Of a DNA stretch of 64,000 nucleotides, positions 1 to 8,311 are shown piece by piece. The number at the start of each line of letters is the position of its first letter. Positions within the stretch are counted from its first letter, which is position 1. Source of the DNA: Deltaproteobacteria bacterium (GTDB lineage: Bacteria > Myxococcota_A > Polyangia > DRWM01 > JAAZOP01); the NCBI GenBank assembly GCA_016218815.1, contig JACRCX010000089.1, forward strand, positions 1 through 64,000, in the 5' to 3' direction. The translations under genes were made by a program, and so were the position numbers. The notes beneath the pieces were generated by a model. That model made no database searches, was not told where the DNA came from, and saw only the letters and a list, made by a program, of their open reading frames with translations.

Positions 1-763
1 CGGCGCCGGTCGCGGGTGCCGGCGCGCCCGCAGCGGGCGGGGCGGCGGCGCCCGTCGTGGCGGGAGCCGGGGCCGTGGCGGGCGCCGGAGTGGCGGCGGG
101 AGCCGGAGCCGGGGCCGTGGCTGGAGCCGGAGCTGGGGCTGGTGCCGGAGCCGCGGCGGGAGCCGGAGCCGGTGCCTTGGTCTCGTCGGGCGGTGCCGCC
201 TTGGCGAGCTGGGCGGGTTCCGGGCCGGCGAGGTCCGCGGGTTCCTGCTTGGTCGTGGTTTCCGCGGGGACCAGGAGCTTGCCGTGGGCTCCCGGCGCGG
301 GAGCCGGAGCCGGCGCCGGAGCCGCGGCGGGTGCCGGGGCTGCGGGTGCGGGGGTGCCGGCTGCCGGAGCCGGGGCCGGGGGTGTGGGTGGCGGAGGCGC
401 CAGCAACAGCCCCTTGGCCTGCATTTCCGCGATGATCTTGTTGTAGGACTCGTGCTGGTCCTGCTCGAGCCGTTCGGCCAGGAACAGCTTGACAAGGCGT
501 TCGCGGGTGTCGGGCGAGGTCGTCTTGTGCCACTGGTCCATGAGCAGCGCGAGCTGCGGGACGGAGGCGGCGCGACCGGCCAGGGTAACGATTTCGAGAC
601 CCTGCGCTTCGAGTGCCGCCTCGGCCTGGCGCCCGGCTTTCTCCGCGGAAACGCGCAGCGCTTCGACCTGGTTGTCCGAGAGACGCAGGTCGAGCGTATA
701 CGAGATTCCAAAGCCGAGAGCCAGGATCAGGACGCCGTAGATGATGATGATCTTGAGCCGCAT
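1..763 (-). CDS. Membrane-anchored Pro/Ala-rich protein, C-terminus outside window
   Basis: About 254 codons lie in the window and the frame is open to the left edge, so the C-terminus is missing. The protein starts Met-Arg-Leu-Lys and has a hydrophobic Ile/Leu/Gly segment at about residues 5-22, which reads as an uncleaved signal anchor. Residues 30-115 are charged and helical, with many Glu, Ala, Arg and Gln, and could form a short coiled coil. From about residue 118 the chain is almost pure Pro/Ala with a few Thr, Glu and Lys, like the extended linkers that span the periplasm. I do not recognise a family. It diverges from the deacetylase gene with about 70 bases between the starts, so the two may share a promoter region. 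Gene call is good, function unknown. Confidence 0.75.
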   Translation of the reverse strand, partial: MRLKIIIIYGVLILALGFGISYTLDLRLSDNQVEALRVSAEKAGRQAEAALEAQGLEIVTLAGRAASVPQLALLMDQWHKTTSPDTRERLVKLFLAERLEQDQHESYNKIIAEMQAKGLLLAPPPPTPPAPAPAAGTPAPAAPAPAAAPAPAPAPAPGAHGKLLVPAETTTKQEPADLAGPEPAQLAKAAPPDETKAPAPAPAAAPAPAPAPAPATAPAPAPAATPAPATAPAPATTGAAAPPAAGAPAPATGA

Positions 764-834
764 GACTTTCCCTTCCACCTCCGAAAAAGACCGCGCAGGT
801 TTCGGGAATCTAGCGTATCATGCGGCGTACTATC

Positions 835-1908
835 ATGGGGGTTGCAAGGGTGTCAACAGTGGCGAAGCGGACACGGATCGGGCTGGTTCGCGACGAGGTG
901 TTCCTCGACCACGAAGCGCCCGGCTACCATCCGGAACGCCCGGAGCGGTTGACCTCGATCTGGCGGGCGGTGGACGGGTGGGCGGCCGGGCAGGAGGTCG
1001 TGACGTTTCCGGCGCGTGCGGCGACGACGGCGGAGCTGGAGCGGGCGCACGAGGGGCGGTTCGTGCGGCGGGCGCTGGACGTGCTGGGTCGGGGTTCCGG
1101 GTACTTCGACCCCGACACGTACTTCTCGCCGGGGTCGCTGGCGGCGGCGCTGGGAGCTGCCGGGGGTTGCATCGACGCGGCGAACGCGGTGCGGCGGGGG
1201 GAGCTGGACGTGGCGTTCGGGTTGCACCGTCCGCCCGGGCACCACGCGACGCGGGGCGCGTCGATGGGATTCTGCATTTTCAACAACATCGCGATCACGG
1301 CGGCGGCGCTGCGGGCGGAGGGGGTGGAGCGCATCCTGATCTTCGATTTCGACGTGCACCACGGGAACGGGACGCAGGACATCTTCTGGTCGGACCCGCA
1401 CGTACTGTTCGTCTCGTTCCACCTCTGGCCGCACTATCCGGGATCGGGGCTGTGCGAGGAGACGGGGCTGGGGGAGGGGGCGGGTTACACGGTGAACGTG
1501 CCATTCCCGCACGGGACGGGGAATGCGGAGTACCGGCTGGGCGTCGATCGGCTCGTCGACCCGCTGGCCGACCGGTTCCGGCCGGAGGTGGTGCTGGTGT
1601 CGGCGGGGTACGACGGGCATCGGGAGGATCCGCTGGGCGGGCTGGCGCTCGACGAGGACGGCTTCCGGATGCTGGGGGCGCGCCTGCGGCGGATCGCGGA
1701 CCGCCACGCGGGCGGGAGGCTGATGTTCTTCCTCGAGGGCGGCTACAACCTGGACGCGCTGGCGAGCTCGGTGGTGGCGACGCTGGAGGGGGCGACGGGG
1801 GGAGAGGGGGGGGAGAGCGGCGAGGGGGAAGCAGAGATGCAGCCGCGGGCGTTGCAGATGCTGGCGCGGACGTTGGACGCGGTGCGGGGGAAGTGGGGAG
1901 GGCTCTGA
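835..1908 (+). CDS. Histone deacetylase / acetoin-utilisation family amidohydrolase
   Basis: Zinc-dependent deacetylase of the arginase/deacetylase fold. Bacterial members remove acyl groups from small amines or from protein lysines; the substrate here cannot be told. Counting from this start, the family marks are in order: His-Arg-Pro-Pro-Gly-His-His at 131-137 (charge-relay histidines), Asp-Phe-Asp-Val-His-His-Gly-Asn-Gly at 171-179 (zinc ligands Asp173 and His175), Ser-Ala-Gly-Tyr-Asp at 246-250 (third ligand Asp250), and Glu-Gly-Gly-Tyr-Asn at 321-325 (catalytic Tyr324). Length (357 residues) is normal. An ATG at 820 and a GTG at 850 are alternative starts; none has a strong ribosome binding site. 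The last 45 residues are Gly/Glu-rich and not part of the catalytic fold. Confidence 0.92.
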   Translation: MGVARVSTVAKRTRIGLVRDEVFLDHEAPGYHPERPERLTSIWRAVDGWAAGQEVVTFPARAATTAELERAHEGRFVRRALDVLGRGSGYFDPDTYFSPGSLAAALGAAGGCIDAANAVRRGELDVAFGLHRPPGHHATRGASMGFCIFNNIAITAAALRAEGVERILIFDFDVHHGNGTQDIFWSDPHVLFVSFHLWPHYPGSGLCEETGLGEGAGYTVNVPFPHGTGNAEYRLGVDRLVDPLADRFRPEVVLVSAGYDGHREDPLGGLALDEDGFRMLGARLRRIADRHAGGRLMFFLEGGYNLDALASSVVATLEGATGGEGGESGEGEAEMQPRALQMLARTLDAVRGKWGGL

Positions 1909-1948
1909 GGGGAGGGGAGGGCGCTGGGACCGACCGACGTACCGCTGA

Positions 1949-2010
1949 CCCTTCGACAGGCTCAGGGCGAAGAGCGGACGCTGAGAGCGCTGAGAGGGAC
2001 GCTGAGAGGC
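1949..2010. repeat. Two dispersed repeat motifs in tandem
   Basis: Positions 1949-1968 carry a near-palindromic motif (cccttcgacaggctcagggc) that recurs at 10229, 44759 and 48224. Directly after it, 1977-2010 carries a tract of repeated 'acgctgag' and 'gcgctgag' units, which recurs as both arms of the inverted repeat at 7361-7703. The pair fills the gap between the deacetylase and the next gene. Confidence 0.75.
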
Positions 2011-2036
2011 ATCGGGATGGAAGGGGAATCTTGGGG

Positions 2037-2462
2037 ATGAGCGGGAGAGGGCGAATTGTGGGGGTGGTCGTGGCGGTGCTGCTGGTGGCGGTGGCGCCGT
2101 CGGCCCGGGGGACGGAGGAGCCGGAGTACCTGTCGCAGTTCGTGTTGATGATGGACTGGGTGAACCGGGCGATCGTGTACGTGCCGCGGCACACGGGGGA
2201 CCGGAACCTGGCGGAGGTGGCGCACGCGGTCGCCGAGGTGCTGGTGACGAAGTCGGAGCGGCTGACGCCGCCGGAACGGCTCTCGGACCTGCATCCGCAT
2301 TTCGTGCTGGTGCTGGAGAACGCGGAGCGTGCGTTCGCCTATCTTGCGGAGGGGGAGTCGGACAAGGCGGAGCGGCATCTGGCGCTGGTGCGGGACGAGA
2401 TGCGGATCATGCGGCAGGTGCAGCGGGACATCGGGATCGAGATCCCGGAGCTGGCGTTGTAG
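2037..2462 (+). CDS. Small exported protein of unknown function
   Basis: A 141-residue product. Residues 1-28 are a clear Sec signal peptide: Arg-Gly-Arg n-region, a Val/Ala/Leu core and a cleavage-like Ala-Arg-Gly at about 25-27, so the mature part is periplasmic. The rest is helical and charged, with a His/Glu-rich centre, like a four-helix periplasmic protein. The same frame stays open far upstream to 741, but that part is antisense to or out of frame with the deacetylase, so the internal ATG with upstream ggaagg is the sensible start. No family recognised. Confidence 0.7.
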   Translation: MSGRGRIVGVVVAVLLVAVAPSARGTEEPEYLSQFVLMMDWVNRAIVYVPRHTGDRNLAEVAHAVAEVLVTKSERLTPPERLSDLHPHFVLVLENAERAFAYLAEGESDKAERHLALVRDEMRIMRQVQRDIGIEIPELAL

Positions 2463-2497
2463 GTGGAGCGGTAGAGCGGCAGAGCGGTAGGGGGGGA

Positions 2498-5254
2498 TCA
2501 GTCCGTTTCGAGATCCTGGTGGTGGTCGGCGGCGGCTGCGGCGTCTTCGGGGAGGACGACGAGGACGACCGCGTTGTCGGGATCGAAGAGATCGGCGGCG
2601 ACGTTGCGGGCCTGGTCGGGGGAGACGGCGCGGATGGCCTGTTCGTAGGATTCGAAGGAAGGGACGCTGCCGTGGACGAAGAGGCCGCGTGCGGCGAGGC
2701 GGTTGCGATCGGCGACGCGCTGGAGGTCGAGGGCGTAGGAGTGGACGAGGAGGTCCTGGGCGTGGGCGAGGCGCTCGGGTCCGAGGCCGTTCTCGGCGAG
2801 GTCGTCCAGGAGGTCGTCGAGGGTGGCCAGGACGGCATCGACGTCGCGGGAGTCGCAGGAGGCGTGGACCAGGACGATGCCCTGCCCGACGGGGAGGCGG
2901 GCTTCGGCGCCGACGTCGTAGGCCAGGCCGCGGCCTTCGCGGACCTCCTGCATGAGCAGGCCGGTGTCGCCGGCGAGGGCTTCGACCAGGAGCGAGACGG
3001 CGTGGCGGTCGTCGCTTTCGCCGCCCGGGGCGCGGAAGCCGATGAGGACGTAGGCCTGGGCGAAATCGCCGTGGACCACGACCTGCTGATCGCGCTCGGG
3101 GACCTCGGCCTCGACGGCGCCCGGCGCCTGCAGCGCGGCGGCTTCCTCCCGGGGATCGGCCGGGAGGCGGGCCTCGAGGGTCTCGCGGACGGCGTCGGGG
3201 GTGACGTCGCCGGAGACGACGATCGTGAGCCGGTGGAGGGGGTAGTCGTCGTTCCAGGCCTCGACGAGCGCGCGGTGGGAGACGCGGCCCAGCGCCTCGG
3301 GCGTGCCGCGGGGGTCGAAGCGGTAGGGGTGACCGGGGAGGAGGCGCGGGTAGAGCTCACGGCCGGCGACGTAGAACGGGTCGCTCTCGGCGGCGCGCAG
3401 GTCGGCGAGCAGGCGGCGGCGCTCGCGCTCGAACTCCTCCTCCGGGAAGACCGGGTCGCGCAGGGCGTCGGCGACGAGGGCGAGGCCGCGCAGGGCGTCG
3501 GCGGCGGGGAAGGTGGCGGAGACGCCGAGGGTATCGGCGCCGGAGTAGGGCTGGACGGAGGCAGCCATCTCATCGATGGCGCGATCGATCTCGGCGGCGG
3601 ACATGCCGCCGGCGCCGCGCAGGAGGAGCCGGGCGAGGATCTGCTGCAGGCCGGCCGTGCGCTCGGACTCCAGCGCCTGGCCGCCGGGGAAGAAGGCATC
3701 GACGGCGACGAGCGGGACGCCGGGTTCGGGGCGGACGACGAGGCGTGCGCCGCAGGCGAGGGTGACGTCGAGGAGTGCGGTTGACGCGGCGACCGGCTGG
3801 TCGTCGGACAGCCGGTCGCGGACGGCGGAGCGGATGCGTTCGCGGGCGGCGTCGATGTCCGCGTCGGACGGGTGCTCGTCGTCTTCCTGCGGGAGGACGA
3901 CGACGGCGGCGAGGTTGGGGGCGCGGAGCCAGGCTGCCGCGGCTTCGCGAACGGCGCCGGCGGTGGTCGCGGCGACCTGGGCCTGGAAGACGGCTTCGTA
4001 GTCGGGGTCGCCGGTGGCCAGCGCGTCGAAGCCGAGGCGTCCCGCGACGTCCTCGACCGCCTCGCTGCCGTAGAGCGCCTCGGTGGCGATGAGGTGGCGG
4101 GCGCGCTCGAGGTCCACCGCCGGGAGGTCGGTGCGGCGCAGCAGGGAGAGGACGTCGAGGGCGGCGTCGAGCGCGTCGCTCCACTTGTCGGGGGGTACGG
4201 AGGCGATGACGGCGAGGACGGAGCCGTCGCGTTCCGGATACTGGGCGACTTCGACGTGGAGGGCCAGCTCGCGGGCGCGGACGAGGCCGGCCTGGAGGAG
4301 CGAGGCGGGGCCGTCGCCCAGGACGGTGTCGAGGAGGGCGAGGGCGGGGGTGGCGGGGTCGCGGGCGCCGGGGATGCGGAAGCCGAGGCCGATGGTGGCG
4401 AGGCCGTTGCCGCGGACGTCGACGGCGGTGCGGACGCGGGCCTGGGGGGGGAACGGAACGGGCTCCCGCGCCGGAGGGTCGCCGCCGCCCGGCAGGGCGC
4501 CGAGGGTCTCGGCGGCGTCGCGGCGGACGGTGTCGACCTCGATGTCGCCGACGACGACGAGGGTCATGCGTTCGCCGCGGTAGAAGCGATCGTGGAAGGC
4601 GGACACGTCGTCGGCGGTGGCGCGGCGCAGCTTGCGCGGGTCGCCGGTGACCGAACGGCCGTAGGGGTGGCCTTCGAAAGCGAGGGCGACGAGGACGTCG
4701 GCGGCGTCGGTCCAGACGTCGTCGGCGCGCTGGCGCTCCTCCTGGGTGATGATGGACATCTCGCGTTCGAGGACGTCGGGGTCGACGGCGAGGGGGCCGA
4801 GGGCGTCGGCGAGGATGTCGAGGCCGAGGCGGGCGTGGCGGGCGGGGACGAGCAGCTCGTAGACGGTATGGTCGTGGGAGGTCCAGGCCTCGAAGGAGCC
4901 GCCGACGGCTTCGACGGTGGCGACCAGGTCGTGGAAGCGGCGGGAGGGGTTGCCCTTGAAGAGGAGGTGCTCGAGGAGATGGGCCATGCCGGGGAAGTCG
5001 TCGGGGTCGTCGGCGGCGCCGGCGTCGAGCCAGAGCTGGAGGGCGACGACGGGGGCGAGACGCATGGGTCGGACGACAAGGCCGAGGCCGTTGTCGAGGC
5101 GTTCGATGATCGATGGGGTCACTTGCACCTCCGGGGGAACGGACGTCGGAGCCTCCGGGCCGGGCGGCGGGGGGCAGGCGGGCGTCAAGAGGAGGACGAA
5201 CAGCGGGAGAAGCGGTTTTCGGTTTTCGGTTTTCGCTTTTCGCTTCCGGACCAC
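2498..5254 (-). CDS. M16-family zinc metallopeptidase, lipoprotein
   Basis: An insulinase/pitrilysin-type peptidase of 918 residues with two tandem M16 halves. The inverted zinc motif His-Leu-Leu-Glu-His is at 92-96 and the distal glutamate fits Glu173 (Gln-Glu-Glu-Arg), so the first half is active. The second half, from about residue 500, lacks the motif and would be the usual structural half. Residues 1-27 are a lipoprotein signal peptide with lipobox Leu-Thr-Pro-Ala-Cys27, so the enzyme should sit on a membrane outside the cytoplasm and degrade peptides. The start is GTG, three bases after the stop of the upstream lipoprotein gene, which implies an operon. The basic n-region (Arg-Lys-Arg-Lys-Ala-Lys-Thr-Glu-Asn) is encoded by a short dispersed repeat (reading ttttcggttttcgg on the plus strand), which also occurs near 42370. 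Confidence 0.93.
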   Translation of the reverse strand: MVRKRKAKTENRKPLLPLFVLLLTPACPPPPGPEAPTSVPPEVQVTPSIIERLDNGLGLVVRPMRLAPVVALQLWLDAGAADDPDDFPGMAHLLEHLLFKGNPSRRFHDLVATVEAVGGSFEAWTSHDHTVYELLVPARHARLGLDILADALGPLAVDPDVLEREMSIITQEERQRADDVWTDAADVLVALAFEGHPYGRSVTGDPRKLRRATADDVSAFHDRFYRGERMTLVVVGDIEVDTVRRDAAETLGALPGGGDPPAREPVPFPPQARVRTAVDVRGNGLATIGLGFRIPGARDPATPALALLDTVLGDGPASLLQAGLVRARELALHVEVAQYPERDGSVLAVIASVPPDKWSDALDAALDVLSLLRRTDLPAVDLERARHLIATEALYGSEAVEDVAGRLGFDALATGDPDYEAVFQAQVAATTAGAVREAAAAWLRAPNLAAVVVLPQEDDEHPSDADIDAARERIRSAVRDRLSDDQPVAASTALLDVTLACGARLVVRPEPGVPLVAVDAFFPGGQALESERTAGLQQILARLLLRGAGGMSAAEIDRAIDEMAASVQPYSGADTLGVSATFPAADALRGLALVADALRDPVFPEEEFERERRRLLADLRAAESDPFYVAGRELYPRLLPGHPYRFDPRGTPEALGRVSHRALVEAWNDDYPLHRLTIVVSGDVTPDAVRETLEARLPADPREEAAALQAPGAVEAEVPERDQQVVVHGDFAQAYVLIGFRAPGGESDDRHAVSLLVEALAGDTGLLMQEVREGRGLAYDVGAEARLPVGQGIVLVHASCDSRDVDAVLATLDDLLDDLAENGLGPERLAHAQDLLVHSYALDLQRVADRNRLAARGLFVHGSVPSFESYEQAIRAVSPDQARNVAADLFDPDNAVVLVVLPEDAAAAADHHQDLETD

Positions 5255-5257
5255 TCG

Positions 5258-6013
5258 TCAGCGCTCCACGTCCTCAGGCCCGCGGGGCATGAGGCTGAAG
5301 CCGAAGAAGTAGGTGACGACGCCGGTCAGGGAGCGGAAGCGCGTGCCGGCGGCGACGTCGGGGATGACGTAGAGGTCGCCGGCGACGGAGACGCCGAGGG
5401 AGGTTGGGGCTTCGCCGTAACGATCGTAGCCGCCGGCCATCTCGACGTTCTCGAGACGGACGAGGCAGTCTTCCCACGGCTCGGCGGCGGGGTTCGGGCT
5501 GTCGCGGCCGAGCGGGACGAGATCGGCTTCGGGGATGACGGTGGCGGCGGGCGGGAAGGTCTCGCCGATCTTCTGGACGCTGGCGCCGGAGAGCTCGGTC
5601 AGGGTGCCGGCGGGATCCTGGGGGGAGCCGTCGGGGTTGAGGAGGACGAACTCGTCGAGGGTACCGATGGCCTGGACGATGTCGCCGGGGACGAGGAAGG
5701 CGCGGGAGGGGATGACGGAGGGATCGAAGAGCTGGACGCCGCTCCAGGCGCCGCCGTCGGGTTCGGCGACCCAGACGTTGCCGACGCGGCCGGAGCCGTC
5801 CTCGTCGTAGCCATCGACGGCGGTGACGACGACGTCGTCGAGAACCACGCGGGCGCCGGCGCCGGGGTACTCGGGGTCGGCGGGGTTCTGGACCTGGGGG
5901 ATGGTCAGCTCGGAGCCGGAGCCGCCGGGGCGATCGGGGGCGGGCGGATCGCAGGCCGACGAGAGGAGGAGACAGACGATGAGCGGCAGGCGCCGGATCG
6001 GAAGACCGAGCAT
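5258..6013 (-). CDS. Lipoprotein of unknown function
   Basis: A 251-residue product with a lipoprotein signal: Arg-Arg n-region, hydrophobic core and lipobox Leu-Ser-Ser-Ala-Cys21. The mature part starts with a Pro/Asp/Gly-rich stretch. It then has beta-rich segments of the kind 'valued property, GxGARVVLDDVVVTAVDGYD' and ends with a 'Leu-Thr-Gly-Val-Val-Thr-Tyr' strand, which recalls the OB-like modules of secreted nucleases and adhesins. That likeness is weak. The frame is open further upstream to 6124, but that part is only the translation of the inverted repeat at 6036-6136, so the start at 6013 is preferred. It is followed at three bases by the M16 peptidase gene. Confidence 0.75.
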   Translation of the reverse strand: MLGLPIRRLPLIVCLLLSSACDPPAPDRPGGSGSELTIPQVQNPADPEYPGAGARVVLDDVVVTAVDGYDEDGSGRVGNVWVAEPDGGAWSGVQLFDPSVIPSRAFLVPGDIVQAIGTLDEFVLLNPDGSPQDPAGTLTELSGASVQKIGETFPPAATVIPEADLVPLGRDSPNPAAEPWEDCLVRLENVEMAGGYDRYGEAPTSLGVSVAGDLYVIPDVAAGTRFRSLTGVVTYFFGFSLMPRGPEDVER

Positions 6014-6035
6014 GCCTCGGAATGTAGCATGGGGA

Positions 6036-6136
6036 GGGAAATGCAAAATGCAAAACATGCAATGAGAAATGCAAGATGGGGCCAAGGCTCCCCCGCTTCT
6101 CGATTTGCATTGCATGTTTTGCATTTTGCATTTCCC
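6036..6136. repeat. Perfect 29-bp inverted repeat, AT-rich
   Basis: Arms 6036-6064 and 6108-6136 are exact reverse complements (29 of 29), with a 43-base spacer. They are made of repeated 'atgcaaa' units and are strikingly AT-rich for this chromosome. The element lies between two minus-strand lipoprotein genes. It could act as a terminator for the upstream one, or be a small non-autonomous mobile repeat. There is no poly-T tail on either side. Confidence 0.8.
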
Positions 6137-6142
6137 TGCCGT

Positions 6143-7285
6143 CTAGAGCGACGTGGACTCCGCGGGCGGCACGTTGGGCACGGCCGGGGAAGCGACCTCC
6201 GCGGGGTGTACGTCGGAAGACGGGACCCAGGCGTGGGAGAGGTCGCAGGCGTCGGCGTCGGAGATGCCTGGGAGGCGGCGGACCTGGGCCCAGCCCGTGT
6301 TCTCGTTGCGCATGACGAAGGCGCCGGCGCCATTGACGACGGTGGCCCAGCGGCCCTTCTCGGGTTCGGCGTAGACGGGGGCGTCGGGGGAGATTTCGGC
6401 GGAGCCGCAATAGAGGCCGGGGCCGGAGCAACCGAAGCCGGGCTCGCGGCAGGTCGGCTCGCCGCCGGAGGGGCCGTCGCCGTAGCCCGGGGCGGTCGAT
6501 TCGACCAGGGCGGACGATGCGACCCAGCCCGAGACGGAGGCGCCATCGGACCAGGAGAGGGAGACGCGGACGAGGTCGTCGCGGCGGTCGGTGACGAGGA
6601 AGGGGAGGAGGCTGGGGTCGTCGGCGATCAGCGTCAGGATCCCTGGCTCCCCCGGAGCGACCGCGAGCGAGAGGGGGAGGGAGAGGGGGAGCCAGGCGGG
6701 GGTGTTGGGGGTGGTTGTCGGCCAGGTGCTGACGAAGGGGAAGGGGTCGTCGACGACGAGGTCGGAGCAGGGGACGGGGACGTGTCGGATGGTGACGCCG
6801 GCGCCGACGGTGGCATCGACGAGGAGGCCGTCGGGGGCGGCGACGGGGTTGGTGAGGTGCGATTGGGTGGTGAGGGTGACGGGGCCGCCGGCGGGCCAGC
6901 CATCGATGGTGGGGCGGAAGGAGACGGCGGAGGAGGTGGCGAGGAAGTCGAGGGAGCCGAGAACGTGGACGGCGGTGCACTCGGGGGAGAGGCCGGGAGC
7001 GATGATGACGTCAACGTCGCGGACGTCGAGGAAGAAGGGCTCGAGGGTGGGGAAAGCGACGGCGAGTCGGTCGACGCGGGCGTGGGAGGAGGGGAGGAGG
7101 CAGGGTTGGGCGGAGAGGAGGACGTCGGGGGGGGTGGCGCAAGCGGGGGAGGAAGACGGATCCGTCCCTTGCGGGGAGGCTTCCGGTTCGGGGGAGGGGG
7201 TGCTGGGGGAGGGGGAGTGGCAGGAGGCAACGGCTGCGGCCACGGCCAGAGCCAGGGCTACGTGAATCGGACTGGTGCGGGGCAT
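6143..7285 (-). CDS. Lipoprotein with a C-terminal SH3-like segment
   Basis: A 380-residue product. Lipoprotein signal peptide with Val-Ala-Ser-Cys22, then a Pro/Ser-rich linker to about residue 50. The central part is beta-rich without a recognisable family. Near the C-terminus, residues about 310-355 carry a Trp-Ala-Thr-Val-Val-Asn-Gly strand followed by 'Asn-Thr-Gly-Trp-Ala-Gln-Val' and 'Ala-Trp-Val', a pattern like bacterial SH3 domains that bind cell wall peptides. Several Cys residues could pair outside the cytoplasm. First gene of the minus-strand lipoprotein group. Family assignment is uncertain. Confidence 0.7.
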   Translation of the reverse strand: MPRTSPIHVALALAVAAAVASCHSPSPSTPSPEPEASPQGTDPSSSPACATPPDVLLSAQPCLLPSSHARVDRLAVAFPTLEPFFLDVRDVDVIIAPGLSPECTAVHVLGSLDFLATSSAVSFRPTIDGWPAGGPVTLTTQSHLTNPVAAPDGLLVDATVGAGVTIRHVPVPCSDLVVDDPFPFVSTWPTTTPNTPAWLPLSLPLSLAVAPGEPGILTLIADDPSLLPFLVTDRRDDLVRVSLSWSDGASVSGWVASSALVESTAPGYGDGPSGGEPTCREPGFGCSGPGLYCGSAEISPDAPVYAEPEKGRWATVVNGAGAFVMRNENTGWAQVRRLPGISDADACDLSHAWVPSSDVHPAEVASPAVPNVPPAESTSL

Positions 7286-7360
7286 GGGTCACCTCGGGAG
7301 GTAGTGGAGCAGGGAACGGGGGGGAGGGCAAGGGAGGGGAGGGCGCTGCGATCCGACTTG

Positions 7361-7703
7361 CCACTGAGACGCTGAGGGCGCTGAGAGAAACGCTGAGAAG
7401 GCAGGGGAAGGGGCGGCCAGGGGTGGCAGGCAGGGATTTGCGATGGACGGAAGATGCAGGCTCAGGTTCCGATGCCCTTGCGCGGCGAGGCGCCGCGCAA
7501 GGGACCTGCCTCGCCGCGAGGTTTGCGCGTGTCGTCTTGTCCGGAAACCGTCCACCGTTCTACCCGGCGGCGGAGGAGTCCGTGGCGCGGCGCCCCGCCG
7601 CGACGCGGCATCAACACCGCGGACCTCCATCAGGGATCCTTCTTCCCTGCCCTTCCCCGGCCTTCTCAGCGTCCCTCTCAGCGTGCTCAGCGTCTCAGTG
7701 GTG
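7361..7703. repeat. Long imperfect inverted repeat with ~50-bp arms
   Basis: The left arm, 7361-7413, and the right arm, 7650-7703, are near-perfect reverse complements built from 'acgctgag' units and ending in a ccttccc/gggaagg block. They enclose about 236 bases with no convincing gene. Inside is a separate perfect hairpin (7475-7486 with 7492-7503, five-base loop). The arm sequence also occurs once at 1977-2010. The layout is that of a miniature inverted-repeat element. I see no transposase. This accounts for most of the gene-free stretch 7286-7801. Confidence 0.7.
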
Positions 7704-7801
7704 AATCCGGTCTCCGCGCCCTCCTCTCTCCTCCCTCCCCGCGCTTGCGCTCCTGGGGCGGTTAGGCGATTCTGCGGGGTCGAAGGAGGCGCGAAGGACC
7801 C

Positions 7802-8101
7802 ATGGCGACGATCGAGATCCGGCGAACGCACGCGATGAAGGTGGAGGACCTGAAGAAGAAGCTCGACGAGATGTCGGGGAGCCTGGAGGCGAAGTACGCG
7901 GTGAAAGGGCGCTGGGCGGGGGAAGCGCTGATGATCCTCGAGGGGAGCGGGATGGCGGGCGGGGTGAAGGGGCGGATCGTGCTGGACGCCTCGACGGTGT
8001 CGATCGACATCGACCTGCCGCTCATGCTGCGAATGATGAAGGGTTCCATCGAGACGTCGGTGGCGCGGAAGCTGGACAAGGTGCTGGGGGCTGCGAGTTG
8101 A
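7802..8101 (+). CDS. Polyhydroxyalkanoic acid system family protein
   Basis: A 99-residue protein that fits the small PHA granule-region family (PF09650): an N-terminal Ile-Arg-Arg-Thr-His strand, an amphipathic helix with Lys-Lys-Lys-Leu-Asp near residue 20, a Gly-rich turn, a Gly-Arg-Ile-Val-Leu-Asp strand and a C-terminal helix. Family members have been linked to polyester granules, but a general steroid- or lipid-binding-like role is also possible. It stands alone between the repeat element and the tRNA gene. The ATG start is preceded by a purine-rich gaaggaggcgcgaaggac. Confidence 0.75.
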   Translation: MATIEIRRTHAMKVEDLKKKLDEMSGSLEAKYAVKGRWAGEALMILEGSGMAGGVKGRIVLDASTVSIDIDLPLMLRMMKGSIETSVARKLDKVLGAAS

Positions 8102-8126
8102 CTTGACGGGGCGGATTTCGTATACG
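8098..8126 (+). promoter_or_regulatory. Sigma-70-type promoter for tRNA-Val
   Basis: TTGACT at 8098-8103, a 17-base spacer and TATACG at 8121-8126. The GC-rich stretch just after the -10 box is typical of stable-RNA promoters under growth-rate control. A 7-bp stem (8125-8131 with 8148-8154) lies in the leader. The tRNA begins about 50 bases past the expected start. Confidence 0.55.
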
Positions 8127-8182
8127 CCCGCGATCGGCCTTCGGGTTGCGGGCGTGTTTGCCCGGCGCCCGGGGAGCCGTGG

Positions 8183-8254
<72 letters not shown>

Positions 8255-8311
8255 CTCCCGATCGGCCCTGGTCACGTCCAAGGTCCAACCTCAGATGACG
8301 GTCGAGAGAAC

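Noticed and set aside
1..430. Tandem DNA repeat or CRISPR-like array at the left edge
   Set aside because: The periodic gccggagccggggcc pattern is explained by Pro/Ala codons of the minus-strand gene.
741..2462. One 573-residue protein across the whole open frame
   Set aside because: The first two thirds run out of frame over the deacetylase gene and have only Gly/Arg-rich sequence. Only the part from 2037 has a signal peptide and sensible composition.
3872..7375. A 1167-residue plus-strand open frame
   Set aside because: It is antisense to the M16 peptidase and two lipoprotein genes and is Gly/Glu/Asp/Val low-complexity, the usual mirror of high-GC coding DNA.
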